Below, in pieces: positions 1 through 6,460 of a DNA stretch of 9,163 nt. This DNA is from Actinomycetota bacterium. Its GTDB lineage: Bacteria; Actinomycetota; Actinomycetes; Nanopelagicales; Nanopelagicaceae. Positions within the stretch are counted from its first letter, which is position 1, and each line of letters begins with the position of its first letter. The notes beneath the pieces were generated by a model. The model saw only the letters and a program-made list of their open reading frames with translations, did not search any database and had not been told where the DNA came from. The stretch is taken from positions 1 through 9,163 of the forward strand of contig SYAM01000087.1 in NCBI GenBank assembly GCA_005787645.1, given 5' to 3'. A program made the position numbers and the translations under genes.

Positions 1-29
1 CGTTGGGCTGCCAGTTACCCCATACCCCA
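1..29 (-). tRNA. tRNA-Gln, 5' part only (cut by window edge)
   Basis: Read on the minus strand, the bases from 29 downwards give a 7-base acceptor strand TGGGGTA, the linker TG, and a D arm GGGT-AACTGGCA-GCCC whose stem can pair (three G-C and one T-G). This resembles the 5' half of actinobacterial tRNA-Gln genes, which begin in the same style with a TGG(T/C)A-type D loop. The anticodon lies outside the window, so the Gln identity rests on this resemblance and on location: tRNA-Gln and tRNA-Glu genes sit next to gltX in mycobacteria and streptomycetes. It starts 39 bases after the gltX stop on the same strand. The gap (30-68) holds no clear terminator hairpin. A weak TATCCT at 49-44 could be a -10 box for a separate tRNA promoter, but its -35 is poor. 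The other possible identity is tRNA-Glu. Confidence 0.72.
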
Positions 30-68
30 CTAGCAAGCACCCAAGGATACCCGTTCTTTTCGCCCCTA

Positions 69-1526
69 CTAAACCGCCGCAAGACGGGCCAAGGTGCGCT
101 CCCGACCAAGAATCTCCATCGATTCAAAGAGCGGTGGCGAGATGTGACTTCCAGTGACTGCAACGCGAATAGCGCTAAATGCCAAACGCGGCTTGAGCCC
201 CAACTCTTCAATTAGTGCAGTTCGAAGTGCGCCATCGATGCTCTGATGATCCCATGTGGGTAGCGGTGTCAACACTTCGATAGCGCGAGCAATGATCGCC
301 TTTGAGCCGCTATCCAGATACTTCGTAACAGATTCTGGATCAAGGTCAACTTTCTCAGTGAAGAGGAATGCAAGCATCGGTGGGATCTCTGCAAGTTTGA
401 TAATTCGCTCCTGAATGATGGGCAATGCCTGCTTTACAACTGGCTCCTGTTCGGAGGTTATTGGGTTGGCAACCACTTTTGCGCGCTGTAAGAATGGAAG
501 TGACCATTGATAGAACTGGTCAAGAGTGAGCGCGCGAATCTTGTCGCCGTTGATATTCTCAAGTTTTTTCATATCAAATCGGGCTGGATTCGCATTGACT
601 CGTTCGATGGTGAACAGTTCGCTTAGCTCACTCAAGGTGAGATTCTCGCGATCATCTCCAGGTGACCATCCCAGTAAGGCTAGGTAATTGCAAATAGCCT
701 CGGGCAAGAAACCTTGCTCTCGATACCATGCAATAGATGTTTCGCCATTTCGCTTAGAGAGTTTTGCATTGTCAGTACCCATCACGAAAGGTAAATGTGC
801 AAAAAGTGGATAATCTGCCGGCGCGACTCCCATCGCTTGATAAACACGAATCTGTCGAGGAGTCGAAGAGAGTAGATCCTCGCCACGAAGAATGTGCGTT
901 ACCTCCATCAGAACGTCATCAACAGCGACCGCCAAGGTATAAAGAGGTGACCCATCAGCGCGGACTAGAACGAAATCTGGTACGAAATTATGGTCAAAAG
1001 TGCACTCGCCGCGAATAACATCATGGAATGTCGTACTTCCTTCAGGCATTCGCATCCGAATAACCGGCTCACGACCTTCGGAGGTATAACGCCCACGATC
1101 TTCATCGCTTATCGAGCGACACTTACCGTCGTAGCCTGGGGCTTGACCTGATTCTTTCTGCGCTTCACGACGGGCTTCGAGCTCCTCAGGAGTGCAATAG
1201 CAGTAATAAGCATCGCCTTGCTCGATAAACCGCTCTGCCCACTTCGCATAAATCTCTAAACGCTCCGATTGAAGGTAGGGGCCGTGCGCTCCCCCAACTT
1301 CGGGGCCTTCGTCCCAATTAAGACCAAGCCATTTCAAAGTGTCTATTGCCGCTGCAATATATTCATCGGTTACTCGTGAGCGGTCGGTATCTTCGATGCG
1401 AAAGAGGAAGATGCCACCCGTATGGCGCGCGTACGCCCAGTCAAAGAGCGCGGTTCGAATATTTCCTACGTGGAGATCTCCAGTCGGTGATGGCGCAAAG
1501 CGAACTTTGATCGGCCTGTTAGACAT
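69..1526 (-). CDS. gltX: Glutamate--tRNA ligase (GluRS)
   Basis: This is a class I aminoacyl-tRNA synthetase of 485 residues, a normal GluRS length, that attaches glutamate to tRNA in the cytoplasm using ATP. The Rossmann catalytic domain begins with FAPSPTGDLHVGN at 10-22, where HVGN (19-22) is the HIGH-type signature, and the second ATP signature is KLSKR at 255-259. A zinc-type insert has Cys109, Cys111 and Cys136 in a YCYC...YDGKC arrangement. Ser138 stands where E. coli GluRS has the His ligand; Tyr132 could serve instead. The C-terminal third is the helical anticodon-binding region. An upstream in-frame ATG at 1589 exists, but the family alignment starts at MSNRPIKVRF, so I chose 1526. 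The start overlaps the FAH-family gene by 8 bases, which suggests coupled translation; the Shine-Dalgarno is weak. The gene ends with tandem stops (TAG TAG). Actinobacteria generally lack GlnRS, so this enzyme probably also charges tRNA-Gln for GatCAB to amidate (inference). Confidence 0.97.
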   Translation of the reverse strand: MSNRPIKVRFAPSPTGDLHVGNIRTALFDWAYARHTGGIFLFRIEDTDRSRVTDEYIAAAIDTLKWLGLNWDEGPEVGGAHGPYLQSERLEIYAKWAERFIEQGDAYYCYCTPEELEARREAQKESGQAPGYDGKCRSISDEDRGRYTSEGREPVIRMRMPEGSTTFHDVIRGECTFDHNFVPDFVLVRADGSPLYTLAVAVDDVLMEVTHILRGEDLLSSTPRQIRVYQAMGVAPADYPLFAHLPFVMGTDNAKLSKRNGETSIAWYREQGFLPEAICNYLALLGWSPGDDRENLTLSELSELFTIERVNANPARFDMKKLENINGDKIRALTLDQFYQWSLPFLQRAKVVANPITSEQEPVVKQALPIIQERIIKLAEIPPMLAFLFTEKVDLDPESVTKYLDSGSKAIIARAIEVLTPLPTWDHQSIDGALRTALIEELGLKPRLAFSAIRVAVTGSHISPPLFESMEILGRERTLARLAAV

Positions 1527-2298
1527 CTGCCACCGCTCGATTTGAAAGTGTGCCGATACCTTCGATAGAAATCGAAACGGTACTTCCAACAGGAATCAGA
1601 CCAACACCTGCCGGAGTTCCCGTGAGAATCACATCACCAGGTAACAAGGTATACACCTGAGTAATGAATTGGATGATCGTAGAAATATCAAAAATCATCG
1701 AAGAGGTCCGATCGTTCTGTCGCATCTGTCCATCAACCTCTGCCGAAATCGCTAAGTCACTTGGATCGATGTCGGTCTCTATCCATGGTCCCAATGGACA
1801 GAATGTGTCGAAGCCTTTTGCTCGTGACCATTGTCCATCGACCTTCTGCAAATCGCGTGCCGTGACATCGTTGCCGATGGTGTATCCGAAGATCACATCC
1901 TTCACTCGCTCTTTCGGGACATCTTTACAAATCTTTCCGATAACAATTGCAAGTTCAGCTTCGTGATCGACTTTCTTGCTCATTGCTGGCCAGACGATCG
2001 CATCGTCAGGTCCAATGACTGAGGTGTTGGGTTTGATGAAGATCACTGGTTGTTCAGGGACTGCGCTATCCATCTCTTTTGCATGATCGGCATAGTTCTT
2101 GCCCACACAAACCACCTTGCTTCGGGGAATGACTGGCGCTAATAGTTTTACCGAATCAAGCGAGAGTTTTTCTCCAGTCTTGGTGATTCCGGAATACAGC
2201 GGATCTCCGGCAAGCACTTCGATCTCGTTTCCCGAGACCACACCGAACAACGGTGATGCTGACACCTCTTTTGGCGGCGTAAAACGTGCGATGCGCAT
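1519..2298 (-). CDS. Fumarylacetoacetate hydrolase (FAH) family protein
   Basis: A 259-residue cytosolic enzyme of the FAH superfamily, which uses a divalent metal to hydrolyse, decarboxylate or isomerise 2-oxo acids and acylpyruvates. Family motifs run in order: KNYADHAKEM near 67-76, FIKP at 87-90, HEAE at 112-115, GNDVTARDLQ at 142-151, KGFDTFCPLGPW at 161-172, and GDVILTGTPAGVG near the C terminus. Glu113, Glu115 and Asp144 are the expected metal ligands. The N-terminal MRIARF is how actinobacterial members usually begin, which supports the ATG at 2298, although no Shine-Dalgarno is visible. It follows the deaminase-like gene by 16 bases and overlaps gltX by 8. M. tuberculosis has the same pairing (Rv2993c beside gltX). 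The substrate cannot be told from sequence: aromatic degradation isomerase, acylpyruvase and oxaloacetate decarboxylase or tautomerase are all possible. No other catabolic gene lies nearby, which favours a housekeeping or metabolite-repair role (inference). Confidence 0.93.
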   Translation of the reverse strand: MRIARFTPPKEVSASPLFGVVSGNEIEVLAGDPLYSGITKTGEKLSLDSVKLLAPVIPRSKVVCVGKNYADHAKEMDSAVPEQPVIFIKPNTSVIGPDDAIVWPAMSKKVDHEAELAIVIGKICKDVPKERVKDVIFGYTIGNDVTARDLQKVDGQWSRAKGFDTFCPLGPWIETDIDPSDLAISAEVDGQMRQNDRTSSMIFDISTIIQFITQVYTLLPGDVILTGTPAGVGLIPVGSTVSISIEGIGTLSNRAVADV

Positions 2299-2314
2299 TG
2301 GCTAATGCTATCGG

Positions 2315-2638
2315 TTAGAGCGAGTGGATACTTCCATCTTCGTGCGCGTACCAAATAGCCGCTTGCGGTGAAATCTCGCGAATGCTCGAAACTGCGCCCT
2401 CATCAGGTTTATTCCCTACTACCACCACAGCCTCAATCTGATCTGCACCACTTGAGAGCGCCATCGCTAGTGCAACCGCAATGGCATCGAGTTGGAGAGA
2501 TACCAGATGTACCGAAGTGCCGACGTGAGTACGTCCAGTTCCGTCGCGAAGCGCTGCACATTGTTTAGCGTTATTTCTTTGGAGTGATGACTTTGCAAGA
2601 GTATGGAGTTTTACATCTTCACTATTACTAAGGCTCAT
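2315..2638 (-). CDS. Cytidine-deaminase-like protein lacking the zinc motifs
   Basis: A 107-residue protein in the position where actinobacteria carry a small gene between corC and era (Rv2365c in M. tuberculosis), often annotated as cytidine deaminase. The outline matches a short deaminase fold: an N-terminal helix, a DGTGRTHVGTSVHL strand pair at 32-45, a long Ala-rich helix around 48-64, a VVVVG strand at 71-75, and SSIREISPQA at 84-93 where true enzymes have CRQVLxEF. However, the (C/H)AE zinc and proton-shuttle motif is absent (the region reads LQLDAIAV) and the PCxxC motif is absent (DEGAVSSI). No zinc-binding Cys pair remains, so catalysis is not expected and the role is unknown. The start overlaps the corC stop by four bases (ATGA), and AGGTGG lies 6 bases upstream, so translation is probably coupled to corC. 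I am confident the gene is real, and less so of its family. Confidence 0.82.
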   Translation of the reverse strand: MSLSNSEDVKLHTLAKSSLQRNNAKQCAALRDGTGRTHVGTSVHLVSLQLDAIAVALAMALSSGADQIEAVVVVGNKPDEGAVSSIREISPQAAIWYAHEDGSIHSL

Positions 2639-3933
2639 TCCTTGCCACCTGTCTGATCCTCAATGGTTGCCTCATTCTCAATGAGCACAGTACCCACACG
2701 TTTCCGTCTACCTATAGGACGTTCGGCGGTAAACCGCCATTGGCCAATCGTAATCTCACTACCAGGGATGGGTACTTGCCCGATATGTTTTCCGAGCAGA
2801 CCACCAAGGGTGTCGACGGACTCCTTATCCTCGTCAGCAAATTCAATGCCCAATTCGCCTTCGAGATCTTCCAAATGAATTCGCGCTTTTGCACGATATT
2901 TACGTTCACTCAGTTGCTCGAGTTGCTCATCATCGTCATCATCAAACTCATCGGAGATCTCACCGACGATCTCTTCGAGAATATCTTCGATAGTAACCAA
3001 TCCTGCAGTCCCACCATATTCATCGACCACAATCGCAAGATGTATTTGCTCAGATTGCATCTCTTTGAGCAATTGATCTGCCATCTTATTTTCAGGGACA
3101 AAGTTCGCTGCTCGCATCAATTCAGCGACCGTCTCACTCTGCTCTGCCTCCCGGAAATCATGGCTTCGCTTTGCTAGGTCCTTGATGTACGCGATTCCCA
3201 CGATATCGTCGAGATCATCTCCGATCACCGGAATCCTGGAATAACCGGATCGAAGTGCAAGCGATAGCGCTTGTCGCAGCGTCTTATCTCTCTCGATATA
3301 GACCATCTCAGTACGGGGAACCATTACTTCGCGAACTAACGTATCACCCAATTCGAAGACCGAATGGATCATCTCGTGCTCATCTTCTTCTACAAAACCG
3401 CGTTCCCGCGCTTGATCGACGAGGTCACGAAATTCAGCTTCGGTCGAAAAGGGACCTTGCTTGAAGCCTTTGCCTGGCGTGAGCGCATTGCCTAAGGCAA
3501 TCAACAACCTCGTGACAGGCGAGAGTACGCGCGCGAGTAGTACGGCAACGATTGCCCCAGGTAGCGCCCATTTCTCTGGATGTTGTTTTCCAAGGGTGCG
3601 TGGCGCCACTCCCACGAGGACATACGAAGCAACGACCATCACCAAAACTGTTATCGCAAGGGCCTCACGTTGATTATTGATCTGATTGAGAGCCACTTGC
3701 GCCACGAGGGCTGCTGCAGCGAACTCTGAAGTCTTTCGGACCAGCAATACGACATTGAGGAAACGTGGGGGTTCTGTCGAAAACTCAAGGAGTGCGCGTG
3801 CAGCCCGTCGATTGCCGGCGCTCTGCTCTTCAATGAACACTCGAGAGAGTGAACTTAGGGCGCTCTCTGTGCCAGCCAAAAATCCGGCAAAGAATAAAAG
3901 AGCTAAAATGACGACTATCTCAGCGATATTCAT
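2635..3933 (-). CDS. corC: CNNM/CorC-type transporter-associated protein (DUF21-CBS-CorC_HlyC)
   Basis: A 432-residue membrane protein of the HlyC/CorC family, a group linked to Mg2+ (and Co2+) efflux or homeostasis; the name hemolysin C is historical. Residues 1-190 form the DUF21/CNNM membrane domain, with hydrophobic segments near 5-25, 93-112 and 125-150. A CBS pair follows: the first repeat starts at VREVMVPRTEM (200-210), and the second contains the hallmark VDEYGGTAGLVTIEDILEE (303-321). Residues about 345-420 are the C-terminal CorC_HlyC domain (DTLGGLL, GQVPIPG). An acidic stretch with five Asp at 331-335 links the CBS pair to that domain and may sense cations (inference). The ATG directly abuts the ybeY stop (TAA then ATG). 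Its end overlaps the deaminase-like gene. YbeY-CorC adjacency is widespread in bacteria. The transported ion is not determined from sequence. Confidence 0.95.
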   Translation of the reverse strand: MNIAEIVVILALLFFAGFLAGTESALSSLSRVFIEEQSAGNRRAARALLEFSTEPPRFLNVVLLVRKTSEFAAAALVAQVALNQINNQREALAITVLVMVVASYVLVGVAPRTLGKQHPEKWALPGAIVAVLLARVLSPVTRLLIALGNALTPGKGFKQGPFSTEAEFRDLVDQARERGFVEEDEHEMIHSVFELGDTLVREVMVPRTEMVYIERDKTLRQALSLALRSGYSRIPVIGDDLDDIVGIAYIKDLAKRSHDFREAEQSETVAELMRAANFVPENKMADQLLKEMQSEQIHLAIVVDEYGGTAGLVTIEDILEEIVGEISDEFDDDDDEQLEQLSERKYRAKARIHLEDLEGELGIEFADEDKESVDTLGGLLGKHIGQVPIPGSEITIGQWRFTAERPIGRRKRVGTVLIENEATIEDQTGGKE

Positions 3934-4380
3934 TTACAAAACTTTCCACTCCGTGACGATTTTGTTTTGCAGAGCAAACATCTCTTTTTCCTCATCTTTT
4001 TCTACATGGTCATAACCCATCAAATGTAAAATCCCATGTACTAGCAGAATCTCAAGTTCCATCTCGGTGGAGTGGCCAGCACCTGCGGCCTGCCGTTTCG
4101 CTACCTCGGGGCAAAGGACCACATCACCTAAAGTACTTTTTCCCTCGATGAATTCTTGGCCGGGGCGCAATTCATCGATCGGAAAAGAGAGAACATCGGT
4201 TGGCCCCTCTTCATCCATCCATTCGATATGTAACCGCTCCATCTCATCTTCATCAACTGCAAGAATCGAGAGCTCTATCCGTTCATCTAGTCTCATCGTC
4301 TCAAGTGCATGAGCCGCTAACGAGGTGAGGTGAGTCTCAGAGCAGGGAAAATCGCTCTCATTCTCAAAAGTAATGGGCAC
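3934..4380 (-). CDS. ybeY: Endoribonuclease YbeY (rRNA maturation factor)
   Basis: A 148-residue zinc metalloprotein of the UPF0054 family, of typical length. YbeY acts in 16S rRNA 3'-end maturation and 70S ribosome quality control. The zinc motif HxxxHxxGxDH is complete: His115, His119 and His125 in HGILHLMGYDH. TDVLSFP at 61-67 and LGDVVLCPEVA at 84-94 are the other two family signatures. The start is GTG at 4380, immediately after the phoH TAA with no spacer; an AAGGA at 4392-4388, inside the phoH tail and 7 bases upstream, supports it. The 3' end abuts corC in the same way. Placement between phoH and corC is the classic order. In E. coli YbeY is a heat-shock protein, so its place in an operon headed by hrcA fits stress control, although CIRCE control reaching this far is an inference. 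Confidence 0.96.
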   Translation of the reverse strand: MPITFENESDFPCSETHLTSLAAHALETMRLDERIELSILAVDEDEMERLHIEWMDEEGPTDVLSFPIDELRPGQEFIEGKSTLGDVVLCPEVAKRQAAGAGHSTEMELEILLVHGILHLMGYDHVEKDEEKEMFALQNKIVTEWKVL

Positions 4381-5367
4381 TTAGCGATCCTTGTGTAGCG
4401 GTCGAGGGCGATTCGAAGTGCTCTGTTCATCGAACTTTTCGTAAGCCTCGACAATATCAGCAACAATCTTATGTCGAACAACATCTTCGCTGGTAAGTTC
4501 GACAAAGTCCAGATCCACGACATCTCCAAGAATCTCGCGGACGACTCGTAATCCAGATTTGATTCCGCTGGGCAGATCAACCTGGGTGATATCTCCAGTG
4601 ATTACCATCTTGGAACCAAAACCTAAACGGGTAAGGAACATCTTCATCTGTTCCGGCGAAGTGTTCTGTGCTTCATCGAGGATGATAAAAGAATCGTTGA
4701 GCGTGCGGCCGCGCATGTACGCAAGCGGTGCTATCTCAATTCCGCCATTGGCAATTAGTTTTGGAATTGAATCTGGGTCCATCATGTCGGCAAGGGCATC
4801 AAAGAGTGGACGTAAATATGGATCGATCTTCTCGTGCAAAGTTCCGGGGAGGAAACCAAGTCGCTCTCCCGCTTCGACAGCTGGACGCGTGAGGATGATT
4901 CTGTTGACCTGCTTAGACAGAAGCGCTTGGACGGCTTTGGCAACGGCAAGATAAGTCTTTCCACTTCCTGCTGGTCCGATGCCAAAGACAATCGTGTTCT
5001 TATCTATCGCATCGACATAATGTTTCTGATTGAGAGTCTTGGGTCTGATAGTTCGCCCACGATTGCTCAGGATGTTGAGCGAAAGTACCTCCCCAGGAAG
5101 TGAGTTACCGCGGAGCATCTTTAGGCTCTGTTGTAGCCCTTCGACAGTCACCTCTTGACCTCGTTCAACAAGAAGAACTAATTGCTCGATGAGTTTCTCG
5201 AATGCGGTGAGGTCGGTGCGCTCGCCACGAACGTGGAGCTCTTGGCCACGTAGTGTGATGTCGAGCGTTGGAAATGCTCGCTCAAGTGCGCGAAGGTTGA
5301 TATCAGCAGGACCAAAAAGCGCCACTGGCGAGAGCCCCTTGGGGAGCGAGAGTGTGACTTTGTCCAT
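4381..5367 (-). CDS. phoH: PhoH-family ATPase
   Basis: A 328-residue cytoplasmic P-loop ATPase of the PhoH/PhoL group. The Walker A motif GPAGSGKT is at 131-138 and Walker B FIILDEAQN at 227-235. ILTRPAVEAGERLGFLPG near 158-175 and the TGDITQVDLP sensor-like segment at 257-266 are also characteristic. Residues about 15-90 form the N-terminal region common to the YbeY-linked PhoH proteins, which look KH-like and RNA-related. The exact activity is unsettled; the constant pairing with ybeY points to RNA processing or ribosome maturation, and the phosphate-starvation name comes from E. coli. I chose the ATG at 5367 (MDKVTLSLP), 10 bases after the HIT stop. A longer reading frame back to a TTG at 5412 would overlap the HIT gene by 35 bases and has no better ribosome site. 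No strong Shine-Dalgarno is visible at either start, so translation may be coupled. Confidence 0.95.
   Translation of the reverse strand: MDKVTLSLPKGLSPVALFGPADINLRALERAFPTLDITLRGQELHVRGERTDLTAFEKLIEQLVLLVERGQEVTVEGLQQSLKMLRGNSLPGEVLSLNILSNRGRTIRPKTLNQKHYVDAIDKNTIVFGIGPAGSGKTYLAVAKAVQALLSKQVNRIILTRPAVEAGERLGFLPGTLHEKIDPYLRPLFDALADMMDPDSIPKLIANGGIEIAPLAYMRGRTLNDSFIILDEAQNTSPEQMKMFLTRLGFGSKMVITGDITQVDLPSGIKSGLRVVREILGDVVDLDFVELTSEDVVRHKIVADIVEAYEKFDEQSTSNRPRPLHKDR
4388..4392 (-). promoter_or_regulatory. Ribosome binding site of ybeY
   Basis: AAGGA on the minus strand lies within the last codons of phoH, 7 bases before the GTG at 4380. It supports the GTG start that directly abuts the phoH stop codon. 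Confidence 0.65.
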
Positions 5368-5377
5368 TGGTGACAGT

Positions 5378-5722
5378 CTAGCCCGGAGGCCAGCTAAAGG
5401 CTCTGCCAGCAATCAGGTGGAGGTGGGCATGAAAGACGCTCTGACCTGCGCCCGCGCCGGTATTGAAAACTAGCCGATAATCTGCGATCCCTTCGCGCGA
5501 GGTCAATTCATCAACGAGAGCAAAGAGCGCTCCCAGTTCCGCTGGGTTACCTCGATGGAGTGCAACTGCGTTCTCTTCATGTCGACGCGGCACAATCAAA
5601 TAATGAGTCGGTGCTACGGGGGAGATATCAGCGATCGCAATCGCCTCGTCATTAGTTGCAAGATGAGGTGCGGGAATAACACCTGCGATTATCTTGCAGA
5701 AGATGCATGCCTCTTCACTCAT
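5378..5722 (-). CDS. HIT-family (histidine triad) nucleotide-binding protein, HINT-like
   Basis: A 114-residue protein of the HIT superfamily, whose HINT branch consists of dimeric purine nucleoside phosphoramidases. The N terminus CIFCKIIAGVIPA (6-18) is the HINT signature opening. FNTGAGAGQSVFHAHLHLIAG near 86-106 contains the triad His98, His100 and His102, with His100 the expected nucleophile, and Asn87 and Gln94-Ser95 in their usual places. The C terminus WPPG is also characteristic of actinobacterial members. The ATG at 5722 is preceded by a strong AAGGAG 8 bases upstream, the best ribosome site in the cluster. It follows rsmE by 22 bases, the largest gap from hrcA to gltX, and precedes phoH by 10. 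The natural substrate is unknown; hydrolysis of aminoacyl- or lysyl-AMP byproducts is known for HINT enzymes and would fit a translation-linked operon (inference). Confidence 0.95.
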   Translation of the reverse strand: MSEEACIFCKIIAGVIPAPHLATNDEAIAIADISPVAPTHYLIVPRRHEENAVALHRGNPAELGALFALVDELTSREGIADYRLVFNTGAGAGQSVFHAHLHLIAGRAFSWPPG

Positions 5723-5730
5723 GATGGCTA

Positions 5731-5736
5731 CTCCTT
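5731..5736 (-). promoter_or_regulatory. Ribosome binding site of the HIT-protein gene
   Basis: AAGGAG on the minus strand, 8 bases before the ATG at 5722, within the 22-base gap after rsmE. It is the closest match to the consensus in the cluster, suggesting this gene is initiated independently and efficiently. Confidence 0.75.
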
Positions 5737-5744
5737 ATTTCTGG

Positions 5745-6458
5745 TTACCACTGCTTAGTCAATACTTTGAGCGCCCCGAGAGCGACTGCCCCAGCAAGGT
5801 CGGCGCGTAAGACCGGGTCACCAAGTTTCACCAAGGGTATTCCTGCTGCGGCGAGTTGGTCTATCTCCTCCATGCTTATGCCACCTTCAGGACCGATGAT
5901 TGCCAGAATGCTCTGCGCATCGGAAATTCCGAGTATCGCGCTCAGTGAGACTGTGCCGCTCTCATGGAAGGCAATCACAGAATCAAAGCGCGAACTTGAA
6001 TCAATTAAAGCGCCGAGATTTGTCATCGAAGCAAGCTCGGGTAGCCGAGATCGTCGAGATTGCCGCGCTGCTGCATGGATCACCTCGCGCCACTTATCAA
6101 TTTTTTCTAGAGCGCCTACTGAACGTTGTGCCTGCCATGGAATGATCGAATCCACTCCTGCTTGTACCAATTGATCAAGGGCTGCTTTTTGGTTATCACC
6201 TTTGAGAACGGCTTGTGCAATAGATATCTGTACACGTGGCACTTCTTCTACTCCACGGGTCTGCACGTGAATCGTCACAACATCTTTTCCGATCTCTGTC
6301 ACTGGACCTTCGACCCAATTGCCTACTCCATCGGCAAATCGAAGTACCTCGCCCTTTTCTATGCGAAGGACTGATATTGCATGATGTGCCTGGGAACCTC
6401 GCATCTCAATCACAGTTCGCGTGATCTCTTCGGGCGCTACAAAAAATAAGGTGAACAC
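5745..6458 (-). CDS. rsmE: 16S rRNA (uracil-1498-N3)-methyltransferase RsmE
   Basis: A 237-residue SPOUT-class methyltransferase that methylates U1498 of 16S rRNA with S-adenosylmethionine. The N-terminal PUA-like RNA-binding part covers about 1-70 (HHAISVLRIEKGE at 25-37). AQAVLKGDNQKAALDQLVQ (81-99) and GVDSIIPW (101-108) lead into the knotted domain, with the SAM-binding motifs IIGPEGGIS at 187-195 and LGDPVLRADLAG at 212-223. The second motif differs slightly from the common LGxRILRxETA form but keeps the Leu-Arg step. The start is a GTG at 6458, two bases after the dnaJ stop; VFTLFFVAP matches the FYV-type beginnings of actinobacterial RsmE, and no other start in the short gap fits. The ribosome site is weak (AGAGG at 6479-6475 lies too far upstream), so coupling to dnaJ is likely. 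The order dnaJ-rsmE-HIT is conserved in actinobacteria. Confidence 0.95.
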   Translation of the reverse strand: MFTLFFVAPEEITRTVIEMRGSQAHHAISVLRIEKGEVLRFADGVGNWVEGPVTEIGKDVVTIHVQTRGVEEVPRVQISIAQAVLKGDNQKAALDQLVQAGVDSIIPWQAQRSVGALEKIDKWREVIHAAARQSRRSRLPELASMTNLGALIDSSSRFDSVIAFHESGTVSLSAILGISDAQSILAIIGPEGGISMEEIDQLAAAGIPLVKLGDPVLRADLAGAVALGALKVLTKQW

Positions 6459-6460
6459 AG

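Noticed and set aside
30..68. Possible terminator or tRNA promoter between gltX and tRNA-Gln
   Set aside because: No stable hairpin with a T run is seen, and the TATCCT box lacks a convincing -35, so neither is reported as a feature.
1527..1589. Upstream extension of gltX by 21 residues
   Set aside because: The extra residues do not resemble any GluRS N terminus and would overlap the FAH-family gene far more; the ATG at 1526 starts the conserved sequence.
2740..3177. Plus-strand open frame of 145 codons opposite corC
   Set aside because: It is antisense to the conserved CBS and CorC domains, with no ribosome site or recognisable protein features; it is a shadow of the real gene.
5368..5412. 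TTG start giving a longer PhoH
   Set aside because: It would overlap the HIT gene by 35 bases, has no ribosome site, and the ATG at 5367 begins the expected N terminus.
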